DNA of 64,000 nt, from NCBI GenBank assembly GCA_020736575.1, contig JAGPYM010000059.1, positions 62,001 through 126,000 of the forward strand, in the 5' to 3' direction. Below the pieces are notes generated by a model that saw nothing but the letters and a program-made list of their open reading frames with translations, was not told the origin of the DNA and did not search any database. This stretch comes from Thelonectria olida (lineage: Eukaryota; Ascomycota; Sordariomycetes; Hypocreales; Nectriaceae). Below, one piece after another: positions 33,720-43,799 of the stretch; position 1 is the stretch's first letter, and each line of letters begins with the position of its first letter. The translations under genes and the position numbers were made by a program.

Positions 33720-36708
33720 GGCGGCCAATACATGGGCGCCCGGGCGCCCAAATAAAATTGCGCGCCCGGGCGCGCCACCCACAAACTGTCCAGCGTCCCA
33801 TTGGCCCATGCAACACGCGCTGCAAACTTACAAGCATAGTCTGAAGTTACTATGGCCTCATTTGACAACTGTAAGTATAATCGGCTACGGTTTGACGACA
33901 ATACACTGATCTACCGAGCCAGTAGTCGAATGCAAGGCTTGCTGCTTCTTGCTATCTCTTTCAACGCTCTTCCAGATGTCTTTCACACCTCTTCTCTTGT
34001 TTGCCAGCGGATTGTCTCCCATCTCATGAACGACTTGGGCCTCAATGCGTTCATCCTCCGCCTTACTCCAATCCAAATACGCCATCATCTCTTCTTTCGT
34101 CCATTCTCTTGATCCTGTTGAAGTCATGTAGCGCTTGGACATCTGCTTGTAGTCCAGACACCACTCATAGCTCTGCTTGTCGTACCTTTGTGGCAGCCCC
34201 ATCGCCCTACGATATTGCTGGTTGGTCTTGATGCTGCCGGTGGGCTGCGCTGCGTACCACGCGCTTCTCGCGGCAACATACCTTCCATATATAGCTTGTG
34301 GCGAGTCGTACCTCGGTGGTGAATGCAGGAGGGGCTCGCGCAAATGGCATGGTTGTTGCACCACAGACTCTCCACCGACGGAGCTTGGCACAGTTCCCGC
34401 CCGACCGTCTGAAACGATAGGAGAGTGGGGGCCTATAGGGGAATCTTGTATAGTAGGCAAAGGCGGGACAAATGGGGTTGGTACAGCAGCGGGAGAGCGA
34501 GAGCGTCGAACAGCTTCCGCAGGGCGTTCTATTGTAGGTCCGGCCAATGATGGCCCACGGGTCACCGAAACACTTTCAGCAGGATCAGTAAGAGCTGGAA
34601 TGGCGACTGGTGTTGCGTCCGGCTGCGGGGCTGACTTCGAAGCCGGTGCTGTCTGTGTGAGCAACTCCTGGAGCCTCAGAGGACATGCTCTCGAGGACTT
34701 TATGTGACCGACAGCGTGACATCTACTGCACGTACGGGGCTCTTTCTTGCCAGACTGGACGATTTCAAATCCAGAGGGTTCTCGTCTGGTGCTCGTTGTG
34801 GGCTGGCTAGTTGTCTGGATACCTTGCCTTGGGACTCTACGCGGTTCCAGTATGGGCCACGGCCAGTCCACATTCCGTTTCAAAGCCCAATGAGGATGAA
34901 AATGCTCAAGCAAAAGACTCTGCTTTTCCTCCTCAAGTTTCTTCAACGTGTGAGAACATGGCAGTCCATGCGAGGAAGTGAAAGACTGACTGCAAGGAGC
35001 TTTGAGAGGCGCCAGAAGTAACTTCCGCTGCTCTTGCACTTTGCGCAGGGCCTGGTGTGACACCCAACCCTGCACGGCATCAAACATCTCTCCCGAGACA
35101 TCTAGAGGCGTCCGGGTCTGTTGAGAGGCCCGTATGTGATTCAACTCTTTTAGTTGGTTGGTGACCGCGTGGCGCATGGCCTGCCAAGAGTCGAAGAGGT
35201 CGAATGTGGATGTCTTGATATACGATTTGATCAACGAGTGGATTCCTTCGGCCCTAGGAGGCAAACGTTAATTAGCTTTCAATATTGATGTAACTGGCTG
35301 AGTACCTCGAAGTGGCCACATTGCCAAAATGCAAGTGCTTATCCACCCATGCTTTAACAATTCTCTCTTTGTGCGGCTCGAGCCAGTATAACTTAATATA
35401 CCCAACCGCCCGGGGGTGGCTTTTGGCGTACTTGAGCTCAAACTTGGCCAACCGCTCTTTGAACATCACTTCGGTTGGCGAATCCACAATTGAGTGCCAA
35501 AATCCGTAGAATTTGTTCCATGCTTCCTCTGCTTGACCGCTCGATTGGCTACTCTTCACTACAAAGTCAGGTTTACAGTACTGCAGGACTGCCTTGTTGA
35601 CATGCCAGAGGCAAAGCAGTGCCTTGGAGGAAGGGAACCAGGTTGCAGCCGCATTTATCGCAGCGAGACATCGGTCAGTCAAGACCACAGAAGGAAGCTC
35701 ATGCTGATAGAGTGATTTGAGATGATGAAGTGCCCACGAATAGTCTTCTTCCGATTCCCCTGATAGGAAGGCAAATGCGATGCAGAACGAACGCTGACAA
35801 GAATCAACTCCAACCATGTCAAGGAGCGGCATGGCGTGCTTGTTCGTCTTGTAGGTGCAGTCTAACAACAAGACGTCTGGGTTGCATTGGAGGTAGGTAA
35901 AAGAGTCCGGATGGGCGAAAAAGATGGCTGTGAGCCGATGGTCTGAATCCAGTCGAACTCGACACCAGAAGCCCTCTTCGTATAATTGGTCAACCAGCGC
36001 TTGGATACTGCTTTGCCCTTCACGTAGATCTCTCCTGGTTGCCGCAATTCGGTTATAGACGTCTTGCTGAGTCGCGAGGCTATCGGAATTGTTATAGAGG
36101 TAGGTTCTGATATCTCGAGGAGCAGTACCAGCGGTCGTCAGATTTGAAATAATGGCAGCATCTCTCTCGTTAAGCTGGCGATGCGCCGGGTGTGCAGATG
36201 CATCTTCACTCGGTGGGTGATTGTGCTGGGCACACTCCTTGTCTGGTCGATGGCTTAGGACCCATGTACTTCCATCCAGTGACTGTTTGGCCAGTACTGA
36301 GAACTTGCATCCAGTTCTCCGGCTACAAGTGCGGCGTTTTCGTTCGATAGATGTACTCGGTGGCGGCTTATTCCGATCGCATGCAAACACGACTTTGATT
36401 CGACCGTTTGGGGTCTTCGTGGATTTTCCCGTCGTGAATGCATAACCTCGAGGTTTCGCCCAAGAATTGATGGCTGTGAGCAGAGATTCGCGTGATTCAT
36501 ATATGCCCTCCGGCGGCAGGGCATCATCAACAAATGTCGTCTGATCCATTGTTTCTCCTGGACCCGAGGTGTTTGTCGCGGTTCAGGTTACAGTTGCAGA
36601 GCGCGTGTTGCGTGTTGCATGGGCCAATGGGACGCTGGACAGTTTGTGGGTGGCGCGCCCGGGCGCGCAATTTTATTTGGGCGCCCGGGCGCCCATGTAT
36701 TGGCCGCC
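33720..36708 (-). mobile_element. Hop-type MULE DNA transposon, apparently complete
   Basis: The element has terminal inverted repeats of 99 bp that are identical base for base (start GGCGGCCAATACATGGGCGC at 33720; the complement ends at 36708). They are strongly GC-rich with internal palindromes (GGGCGCCCGGGCGCCC). One spliced transposase gene fills the interior. The length is 2989 bp. The 9-bp flanks (CACTCACCC left, CCACATCTG right) do not form the target duplication expected for MULEs. Confidence 0.93.
33885..36549 (-). CDS. Hop-type MULE transposase
   Basis: Two exons: 36549-35306 and 35253-33885, joined by a 52-bp intron (GTACTC..CCTCCTAG) that restores the frame at SR-AEGIHSL; the spliced product is 870 aa. 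In order: N-terminal FAR1-like DNA-binding region with Cys/His (FACDRN, CSRRTGCKFSV, CAQHNHP), the MULE catalytic domain with VLLLDCTYKTNKHAMPLL (first Asp), VVLTDRCLAAINAA (second Asp) and a downstream Glu region (LLCLWHVNKAVL, then QAEEAWNKFYGFW), a SWIM-like C-x-H segment (GLPCSHTL), a CCHC knuckle (CSRCHAVGHIKSSRACPL) and a C-terminal trihelix-like part. No stop or frameshift was found, so the copy may be active. Confidence 0.9.
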
Positions 36709-36720
36709 CCACATCTGGGA

Positions 36721-37815
36721 GACCGCGCCAGTTGGCTAGGACAGATAGAGAGGGACAGGGCCAGGCGCCTTGAGATGGATATAGCTGAGATTGACTTCCG
36801 TCGGAGGAGGCCTCACGGGGACCTGCGAAATGACGAGGATAACCAGGAGGAAAACCGTGAGCCCCCCCCCCCCCCCGCGGAAGTAAAACCACTCATTGAC
36901 ATGTTCTCGGGTGTCTCCGCCGCACTTCTTACCCGCGTCTTCGAGAGGAAGTTGAAGGCGGCCGAACTCATACGCTTCAAAGAGAAGTCAGTCACCGATC
37001 TAGATTAGGCGGACAGGGTCTTCAAGATGACCGAGTCAGGAGGCACAATAGGCTTCAAGAAGGCAGCGTCATCGCTTAAGGACTGGGGCCAACCCCCAGA
37101 TGTGGACCGGCTGCTTCCTTACCTACCTGGCGGTCATAGGATACCTGTCGCATATCACCACCAGGTTCCACTATGCTCTACCGAGCCGTGCGATGGATAT
37201 GAAACGCAGCCCTTACCTAGGGGTCGTGTATCCGGTTTACATCCGGCTTATCGCATCAAGGACTCCAGTCCTAACGATATAAGCTTAAATAGCTGTGCCC
37301 GAACACATGGCTGTTCAATTTCTTTTGTTCTTCAGATAATTCTCATCAATTGACTGGCGCCATCAATGATCCCTGTGGAGCGAATTGTCTGACAATACCT
37401 CTTCGGCGACAAGTACCCTAAGGCGGTCCCTAACTTGCTCATGTTTATGAGGCAGATCCTAGACTTCGCTCACACCTATCGTTGGTCGGAAGCAGTACTT
37501 CCGCATGCTCTTAACTTCCACCAATATATACTGGATAAGGGAGAGCTGTCGACGGATAGCTACCTAGTCACGGCCCAGTTTCGCGAGAAATATCTCCGCC
37601 ACAACCTCGCCCTACCAGCTAGGTCACCGCCGTACCCTTCAGAGCCCGACCTCGACAAGCAAGGTCTGCTAGGTCTTCGAATAACGAGACAGAGGTTTGC
37701 GATAAGTTCAATGCGACGGGGTGCCTCCGCGAAGGCTGCAAGAGACGCCATGAGTGTACGGTATGCGGCTTAGGCGAGCACGGTGCCTCATCTTGCCCCA
37801 AGAAGAAATAAAAAA
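36721..37815 (+). pseudogene. DIRS-type gag-like ORF with CCH knuckle
   Basis: Helical segments typical of DIRS gag (KLKAAELIRFKEKSVTDL; then TYLAVIGYLSH in another frame; then YLFGDKYPKAVPNLLMFM and AHTYRWSEAVLPHALNFHQY) end in a Cys/His cluster CDKFNATGCLREGCKRRHEC followed by CGLGEHGASSC and a Lys tail. The TAG at 37006-37008 and at least two frameshifts break it. The equivalent protein forms the particle of the element. Confidence 0.65.
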
Positions 37816-37899
37816 AGCAAGCAAGCAGAGCGGTGAGGAGAGGCCCTATCGAATACAACGGGACAGCCTCCTACGTATTATCGACAAGCGTAATACCTT

Positions 37900-39505
37900 G
37901 TGGCCAACCGGCAAGGCCTAATACGGCCGTCCAATACCCTGTTTTCAAGCCAGAACTGCCCGAAACTACAGTCCTCTCCTTCGCCACTACATGCACGAAG
38001 CTGGAGCAACCTCCTTAGTTACTATCCCGGAAATCTTGGGCCTACTCTCGCTGGCATCCTAACCTACGGCGTCCAGATAGGCTACAGAGGCAAGAAACAC
38101 TCTTGTCACTCCACCAACCACTACATACACAAACCCAGCATTATCACGGGCAAACTAGCAGAGGACCTGAGCATCTGTCGGGTTAGACTAGCCTCTAAAC
38201 CTTCCTTTATTTCGCCGCTTGGGTTAGTCCCTAAGCATGATGGGGGATGGCGCCGCATCCATGACCTATCCTGGCCCCTTAGACGAGGCGTTAACCAGGG
38301 TATACCGGACAACTAGGTAGTCAACTATCGAGTACATGAAGATCGACGATATATACGACCAGATTATACAGGCGGGCCCAGGTTGCACAATAATTAAAAG
38401 GGACATTAAGGACGCCTTCCGAATAGTCCCCGTTGTCGAGGATAACCAGCATCTCCTAGCATTTCAGTGGAACGATTCCACCTACGTCGAATGCTGCCTC
38501 CCCTTTGGCCTGGCAACAGCCCCATTTCTCTTCAACCTCTTCGCGGAGGCTCTCCATTGGATACTCCAGTGCCTCCTTCCTGCATTCCACATCAACCATT
38601 ACCTAGACGACTTCATCGCCATTACAAAATCTCCCTCAATGTCCGACTCTGCGGGTGCATTTGACGAGGTCTATAACGTGGTAACCGTCTACCTAGACAT
38701 CCCTCGCAACACCAACAAGGACGAGCAAGGGACATGCGTTGCGGTCCTAGGCATTCAAATCGACTCCATCGTAATGGAAGTTCGCCTGCCTCCAGAGAAG
38801 TTGTGCCGCGCCACACTGGACGCCGCAGCTGCCCTCAACGCGGCGAGTCTTACCCTCAAGCAAACAGAGAGTCTTACAGGTTTACTAGCCTTCTGCTCAA
38901 GAGTTGTCGGGCTAGGAAGAACAAGGCTGCAGTCTCTATACACCTTCCAAGCCACTTTCTCACGTGGGAGGAGCGCGCGCCGCCGTATCCCTTACGAGGT
39001 ACGTGACGATTTGGAATGGTGGAGGGACTCCTTGTCTCTCTTCAACGGCGTACTCCTAGTTGACCCCTGCCGTCGCAACATCACGCACCTATACACAGAT
39101 GCCTCCACTATAGGCCAGGGGCTCTTCTTCTTCTCATCTAAGTCTATATCAAACTGCTGGCTGGCCCATTGTCACCAGCTTCATGTATGCAATGCTGCCT
39201 CATTGGCCCTTGCTCAAGACGCACACGCGCACATTAATACCAACGAAGTAGACGCCATTCTACAAGGCTTCCTTCATGGTCCGCCTAATGCACCTCTGAA
39301 GAGCTTGCTTATCCTAGCGGCGGCGAGAGACATCCAACTTGTGCCACGTTGGCTCCCCTCCGGGGAAAACACATTAGCAAATGCGCTCTCACGTAATAAC
39401 CTTCAAGAGATTGCTAACATTTATTCCCACTGGCAGGACCTCTCGGTATTGAACTGCCCGCGCGGTTCTCTTCACGAGCTCATCAGCTTAATGCAGGCCA
39501 CCTAA
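37900..39505 (+). pseudogene. DIRS-type reverse transcriptase-RNase H
   Basis: The first part (37900-38316) holds the RT start (FISPLGLVPKHDGGWRRIHD, LSWP). A frameshift near 38310 links it to the long ORF 38336-39505 (389 aa) with the catalytic motifs IIKRDIKDAFRIVPV and INHYLDDFIAI, the thumb region, and RNase H (LYTDASTIGQG, then LPSGENTLANALSR). All RT aspartates are present in the second ORF. Without the frameshift it would copy the element's RNA. Confidence 0.85.
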
Positions 39506-39602
39506 AGCTGCTCTGGAACGGACTCGGCGCCAATACGCGCTCCGTATACCTCTCCGTTTAGCGTAACTACGAGAGGCACTGCGCGCTACAAAACTTATTA
39601 GC

Positions 39603-40586
39603 ATGGCTAGCTGCAAGGCAGTCGTTGATCTCGTGGCTGACTTCACGACTCCTTGGCAATTCCAGCCAGAAAGCAGTCAAGCCAGATACCGCACTGGCAG
39701 ACTTAGGCTCTTAGCCGCGCTCCGAGCCTACCATGTTGATAACTTCCTTGATGATAAACTCTTTGATAACAAACACTTTCGGCGTCTCATCGACGGCGCG
39801 AGAAGACTTACCCCAACGACCAAAGTACGGGTCAGAAAGCCCATTTCGCGCGAGGCCATTACGAAACTATCAGCAGGCATAGCTACACTTCCGTTACAGT
39901 CCTCGGAGATGACTACAGACCTCAAGGACGACTTAAACTTCGCAACCGCATGCCGGGTGGCATTTGCTGCGTTCCTCCGCATCGGCGAATTCACTTACAA
40001 GAGAGAAGACCTCGGCACACCTTCTATCTTCTTAGCAACAAAGCTAACGCGCTCAGACATCAGATTCTCGTTCTCGTTAGACCATGCGCAACTCACACTC
40101 AAGCGGAGTAAGACGGACCGCCGCCACGAAGGAGTACAGATCATTCTTGCGAAAACAGGAGACGGAGCATGCCCGGTAGACGCGCTTTAGAAGCTGCTAC
40201 TTCTCGACCCCAGAGGACCCGACGCCCCGTTGTTCTCCTTCCACAGACGACCATTTAGTCGCAGCAACTTCCTCTCTACCTTTTCTACTAAGCTGAGAGC
40301 ACTTGGGTTACAGACGGACGACTACTCAGGCCACAGTTTTCGGAAGGGTGCGGCGCAACATGCGCACGATAGTGGGATCCTCGACGACCAGATTCAGGTG
40401 CTTGGGAGATGGACCTCGGGGGCTTTCAGGGTGTATTTCACGACGAACGCGTCAGTCCTATACAGCTCAACCACCAGTTCCAGACAGGCTGGCCGGCTCC
40501 GCTGTCTCTGCTGGTTCCACCGCCGTCCCCTCCACCATCCTAGTTTGGCCCGGGTCATTTGGGCCCTCTCTGACGCTACGGTCTAA
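39603..40586 (+). pseudogene. DIRS-type tyrosine recombinase with one in-frame TAG
   Basis: The frame is continuous except for TAG at 40188-40190 (between VDAL and KLLLLDPRG, where CAG would fit). Catalytic residues of the phage-integrase family are visible: Arg in AAFLRIGEFTYKRE, His-x-x-Arg in GHSFRKGAAQ, and Tyr in WTSGAFRVYF. The N-terminal SAM-like core-binding part starts near 39630. It would insert the circular cDNA without target duplication. Confidence 0.85.
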
Positions 40587-41248
40587 CTAACGCGTTTACG
40601 TATAAGACCGCAGCGACAGGTGACCCGTTGCGGCCAAACCATACACACTCTGTCCCTCTTGACTCGTGAGGTCACCAATAAATGGACACTTTAGCCTTCG
40701 TCGCTAATGACTCCAGGGGCCATACAAGTGGCGGAAGACTACCTGAATGCCGAGGCAAGGTTCTCAGAGACCTTATTCTCATCAATATGAGTCAGGCAAG
40801 ATCCCCGTTACTGTCGATCGTACTGTGAATCGGCGCTAGAATGCCGGCCGCCGCGAAGTGAGCCACCACCGTCAGACAGGATAGAAGGCCACCAGCGCCA
40901 TCACCGTGTGCCCAGCAGCCCAAGGGCGGCCGCGTCCCTGATTCGCGTGCCGAAACATATAATTACTCCAAGCCTGGCCCTTCAAGCCGCTTCGCCGCGA
41001 CGAACCTTACGCTCTGCATTGTTAACGGCCTCCCTTCGTTCAAACTGGCCGCGGCAATTCCATCCCTTCCACCCTCTTTCGCACTTGACGTTGATGTCCC
41101 GATACCCCGCCACCCTCATGAAGTCCACGTCTCTAAACGCCCCACTAGCTGACCTTGTCTTACCTGAACTATAAGACTGGTGAGAAGAATTGAAAACACC
41201 CTTTTCTGCCCGCCGAGAACAAGCACATAAATACACCAAAGGACCAGC

Positions 41249-41467
41249 ATGTGCTTCACCAACCTGGGCACGCTCATCTGTCAGGCATGCGGGCGGCGCG
41301 TGGGCGAGCAGCCCGTGGAGATGACGCCGTGCTGGGCCATGTGCGGCAAGTTCGTGTCGAAGGTGACAGGCGAGGTGGTTCAAAGCGAGTGTGGTGTTTG
41401 TCGCAATGCGAGGGAGGAGAGAGCCGATCTGGCGCGGAAGCTAACCCGGGCGTCTAGGAAGTGGTAG
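41249..41467 (+). CDS. small Cys-rich protein, possible zinc binder
   Basis: The product is 72 aa with three cysteine pairs: CQACGRR, CWAMCGK and CGVCRNA, followed by a basic tail. The spacing would suit one zinc site. There is no signal peptide, so it is not an obvious secreted effector. Similar tiny Cys-rich proteins are common in ascomycetes. The 658 bp between the DIRS element and this ORF hold no other gene. Confidence 0.4.
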   Translation: MCFTNLGTLICQACGRRVGEQPVEMTPCWAMCGKFVSKVTGEVVQSECGVCRNAREERADLARKLTRASRKW

Positions 41468-42204
41468 AGAGAGAGGGAGGGGCCCGGGCGGTGATTGTGA
41501 CTCTGATGATGGTGATCATCGTGTGGGTGGAGGCTTCCTAGGGACGAAGGGCATGGAAGGCAGAGGTGACGAGTTGGTGAGTTGTTTGTCCTCTTGGAGT
41601 TAGTCATGACTGACGACATCTACAACACACAGACATCTTAGATTCCATCCATTATTGCTTGAGAAATGGTCGTGATCCTCACAAAACCTGGCACCTCGTT
41701 CGTGGACTCGGTCCCAAAGACTCTTATAGCAGGTCCGCGGTCGGGCCACTGACTGGCTGGGAGGCTGGCGAGGCTGGCCCGGAGTTCTGAGAAGCACGGC
41801 GGCTGCTCTGCTTTGTTGCCAAGGGCAGTTCAATATCACGGGGTCATAGTATGGTCGACTTCTGCGTTCTGAGCTTCGACAGTCTTCCCTTCTTGAGTTC
41901 AAGCTTCCACTCGATGTAATAATGAATACAAGTTGGGTTGAGCTCGTCATCTTGGAACGTCGGGTCCCAATCACTCGATTGAAGTAACGGTAGTCCTCCG
42001 TCTTGAAGCTGACTTTGGTGGGTAGGGCAAGCACTCGGGGTATCATATATCGGGAGTTCTAGAGTTCTGTAATCAGGTTCGAAATCGTCATCAACGTAAA
42101 GGGGAATATTATGGCGAGGGTCGAAAGTTGCGTAGCTTCACACATGCTTTTTAGGATTCCTAAAGCGTCGTGTGCAGCTTGAAGGGGCGCAGAGGCGGTG
42201 AGCC

Positions 42205-43551
42205 TCAGAGTCGGATACGGTCATCGGGTTTCGGACGGATAGATCTCGCTTCTAGTTGTCGCTTTCTCTCCAGCTTGGCGTAGTGAAGACCACAGGCATT
42301 GCAGAGCGTTCGAGCACCATCAGGTCCGCGTCTCCACTCTGGGGTGTTAGTTCGGCTGCAGCTGTGGCATCTGCCAGGAGGACCTGCACGCTGGACTCAA
42401 TGTTAGCCTTAGCTTTTCTCTGAAACGGACCCATACTTACACCACGCCGCTTCTTGACTTCGGTGATGCCGTGTTGGGGCTTCATTGCATCTCCGTACAT
42501 AGGCACATCGTGTTCGTCATCGTAACCCTTCGTCGCTCCTTCCCGAGCTCGCTCATTCTGAATCGAGGTCTGGACCAAGTCTCGGACTTGTGCAAGTGAA
42601 CACTTGATGAGGTCGACGTTACTAAGCATATCGGTAACCTCGCGCTCGGTAGGTAGTCTCTCAGGAATAGTGTGGACGCCGTGCTGCTCTTGGGCAATCA
42701 GGCTGTAAGCCTCTGCAAAGTTGAAGATGATACGGGCAGAGGTGTCCATCTGAAAATAATTAGACATGGTACTAGTAGCGCAAATCTCGAGTACTCACTC
42801 GCCCTAAGGAGTCTTCGTAGTTCCAGCTCCCAAAGCGTCTGTTGAGAGTGTTGTAGTCACATCTACCACGAGCCGAGTAATCCTCTTCCACGCAGGGAGG
42901 AGCCCTGGGGTCATAGAGTCCTGGAGCGTGGGGTGGAATGGCATGTTGAGGAGAGATCGGATACGAAGGTAATGGCATTTTGCCGGGAGGAGGAAGTTGA
43001 CTAGATTGATATGACACGGGCGGTGTCTGAGAATAGACACCGTTCATGTGATGAGAGTGAGCGTTTTGCTGCTCCAGATGGAGGTGTTGGGTGAGCATGT
43101 TGGGCTTGGAGATGGGAGTCGGCTGGCGGTCAGAGACTGAGGGCAAAGAGGGTCGGCTGTTGTAAGGCAGCCGGGGAGAGTTAGAGAAGGTAGGCAAGGC
43201 ACCTTGCCGGGGAGGGAGTGAGACATGGTTCAAAGGCTGTGGAGAGTGGTGCTTTTCAGCCCCAGAGAAAGATCGGGGGGCTGATGAAAAAGGTGAAGGC
43301 AGGCCGGAGCTGGGCGGAATGGTCCAGTGCGCGGTAGGGTAGTGCGCTGGTTTCGCCCCTTGGATAACCTCAGAGATGGAGGGTAGTGACTGGCGGTTGG
43401 GGGATTCGTTGTCATCAACAGATTTTCGAGGCACCGTGGAAGAAATCATATTGGAGATGCTGGCAGTCGACGAATGGGAATAATTCGAGGAGTAGGAAGA
43501 GGGTTGAGGTTGATGGTGGGCGCTCGAAGTGATGAGAGTTGTTGTGGCCAT
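42205..43551 (-). CDS. nsdD: NsdD-type GATA transcription factor
   Basis: Three exons: 43551-42799, 42749-42443 and 42383-42205. The introns are 49 bp (GTGAGT..TTTTCAG) and 59 bp (GTGTAAGT..GTGCAG, branch GCTAAC), and both splice in phase, giving 412 aa. The N-terminal half is Ser/Pro/His-rich with NsdD-like words (RQSLPSISEVIQG, EKHHSPQPL). The middle helical block is highly typical (RIIFNFAEAY, ERLPTEREV). The third exon gives a single GATA finger, C-x2-C-x18-C-x2-C (CHSC, TPEWRRGPDGARTLCNAC, GLHYAKLERKRQL). NsdD binds GATA sites and controls sexual development, conidiation and secondary metabolism in Aspergillus and Fusarium. Unspliced reading would miss the finger. The start may lie further upstream. 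Confidence 0.88.
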
Positions 43552-43799
43552 GGCGGGAGGTCCCGGTACGACCTATCTAGAGGATCCCGAGAGCATGAGG
43601 AGTGATGACGATGATGTTGATACGGATGCTGAGAATGGTGGTGTTGGGGTGGAGGGTATTCAGAGTTAGGAGCAGAGTGACGGCCATAGGAAGAAAGGCT
43701 GTGTTAACATGGGTGCGGCAGAGACATATGAGCACACTCCGGTGGCAGCACACTCGTTTAAGAAATCCAGACGGACCTTTGCCTAGCACCAACGTCAGC

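Larger units (their letters stand above)
36712..40590 (+). mobile_element. DIRS-type tyrosine-recombinase retroelement, decayed
   Basis: Plus-strand order gag-like, RT-RNase H, tyrosine recombinase, with no integrase or protease domain: the layout of DIRS-like elements. The left end is cut at the Hop element's right border, and the terminal and internal complementary repeats were not found. Stops and frameshifts occur in each ORF. Confidence 0.8.

Noticed and set aside
33720..33780. GC-rich palindromes (GGGCGCCCGGGCGCCC) considered as a terminator or origin
   Set aside because: They are part of the identical terminal inverted repeats of the Hop element.
42252..42767. 171-codon ORF read as a finger-less NsdD fragment
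   Set aside because: It reads through two introns; splicing restores the N-terminal join and the GATA finger.
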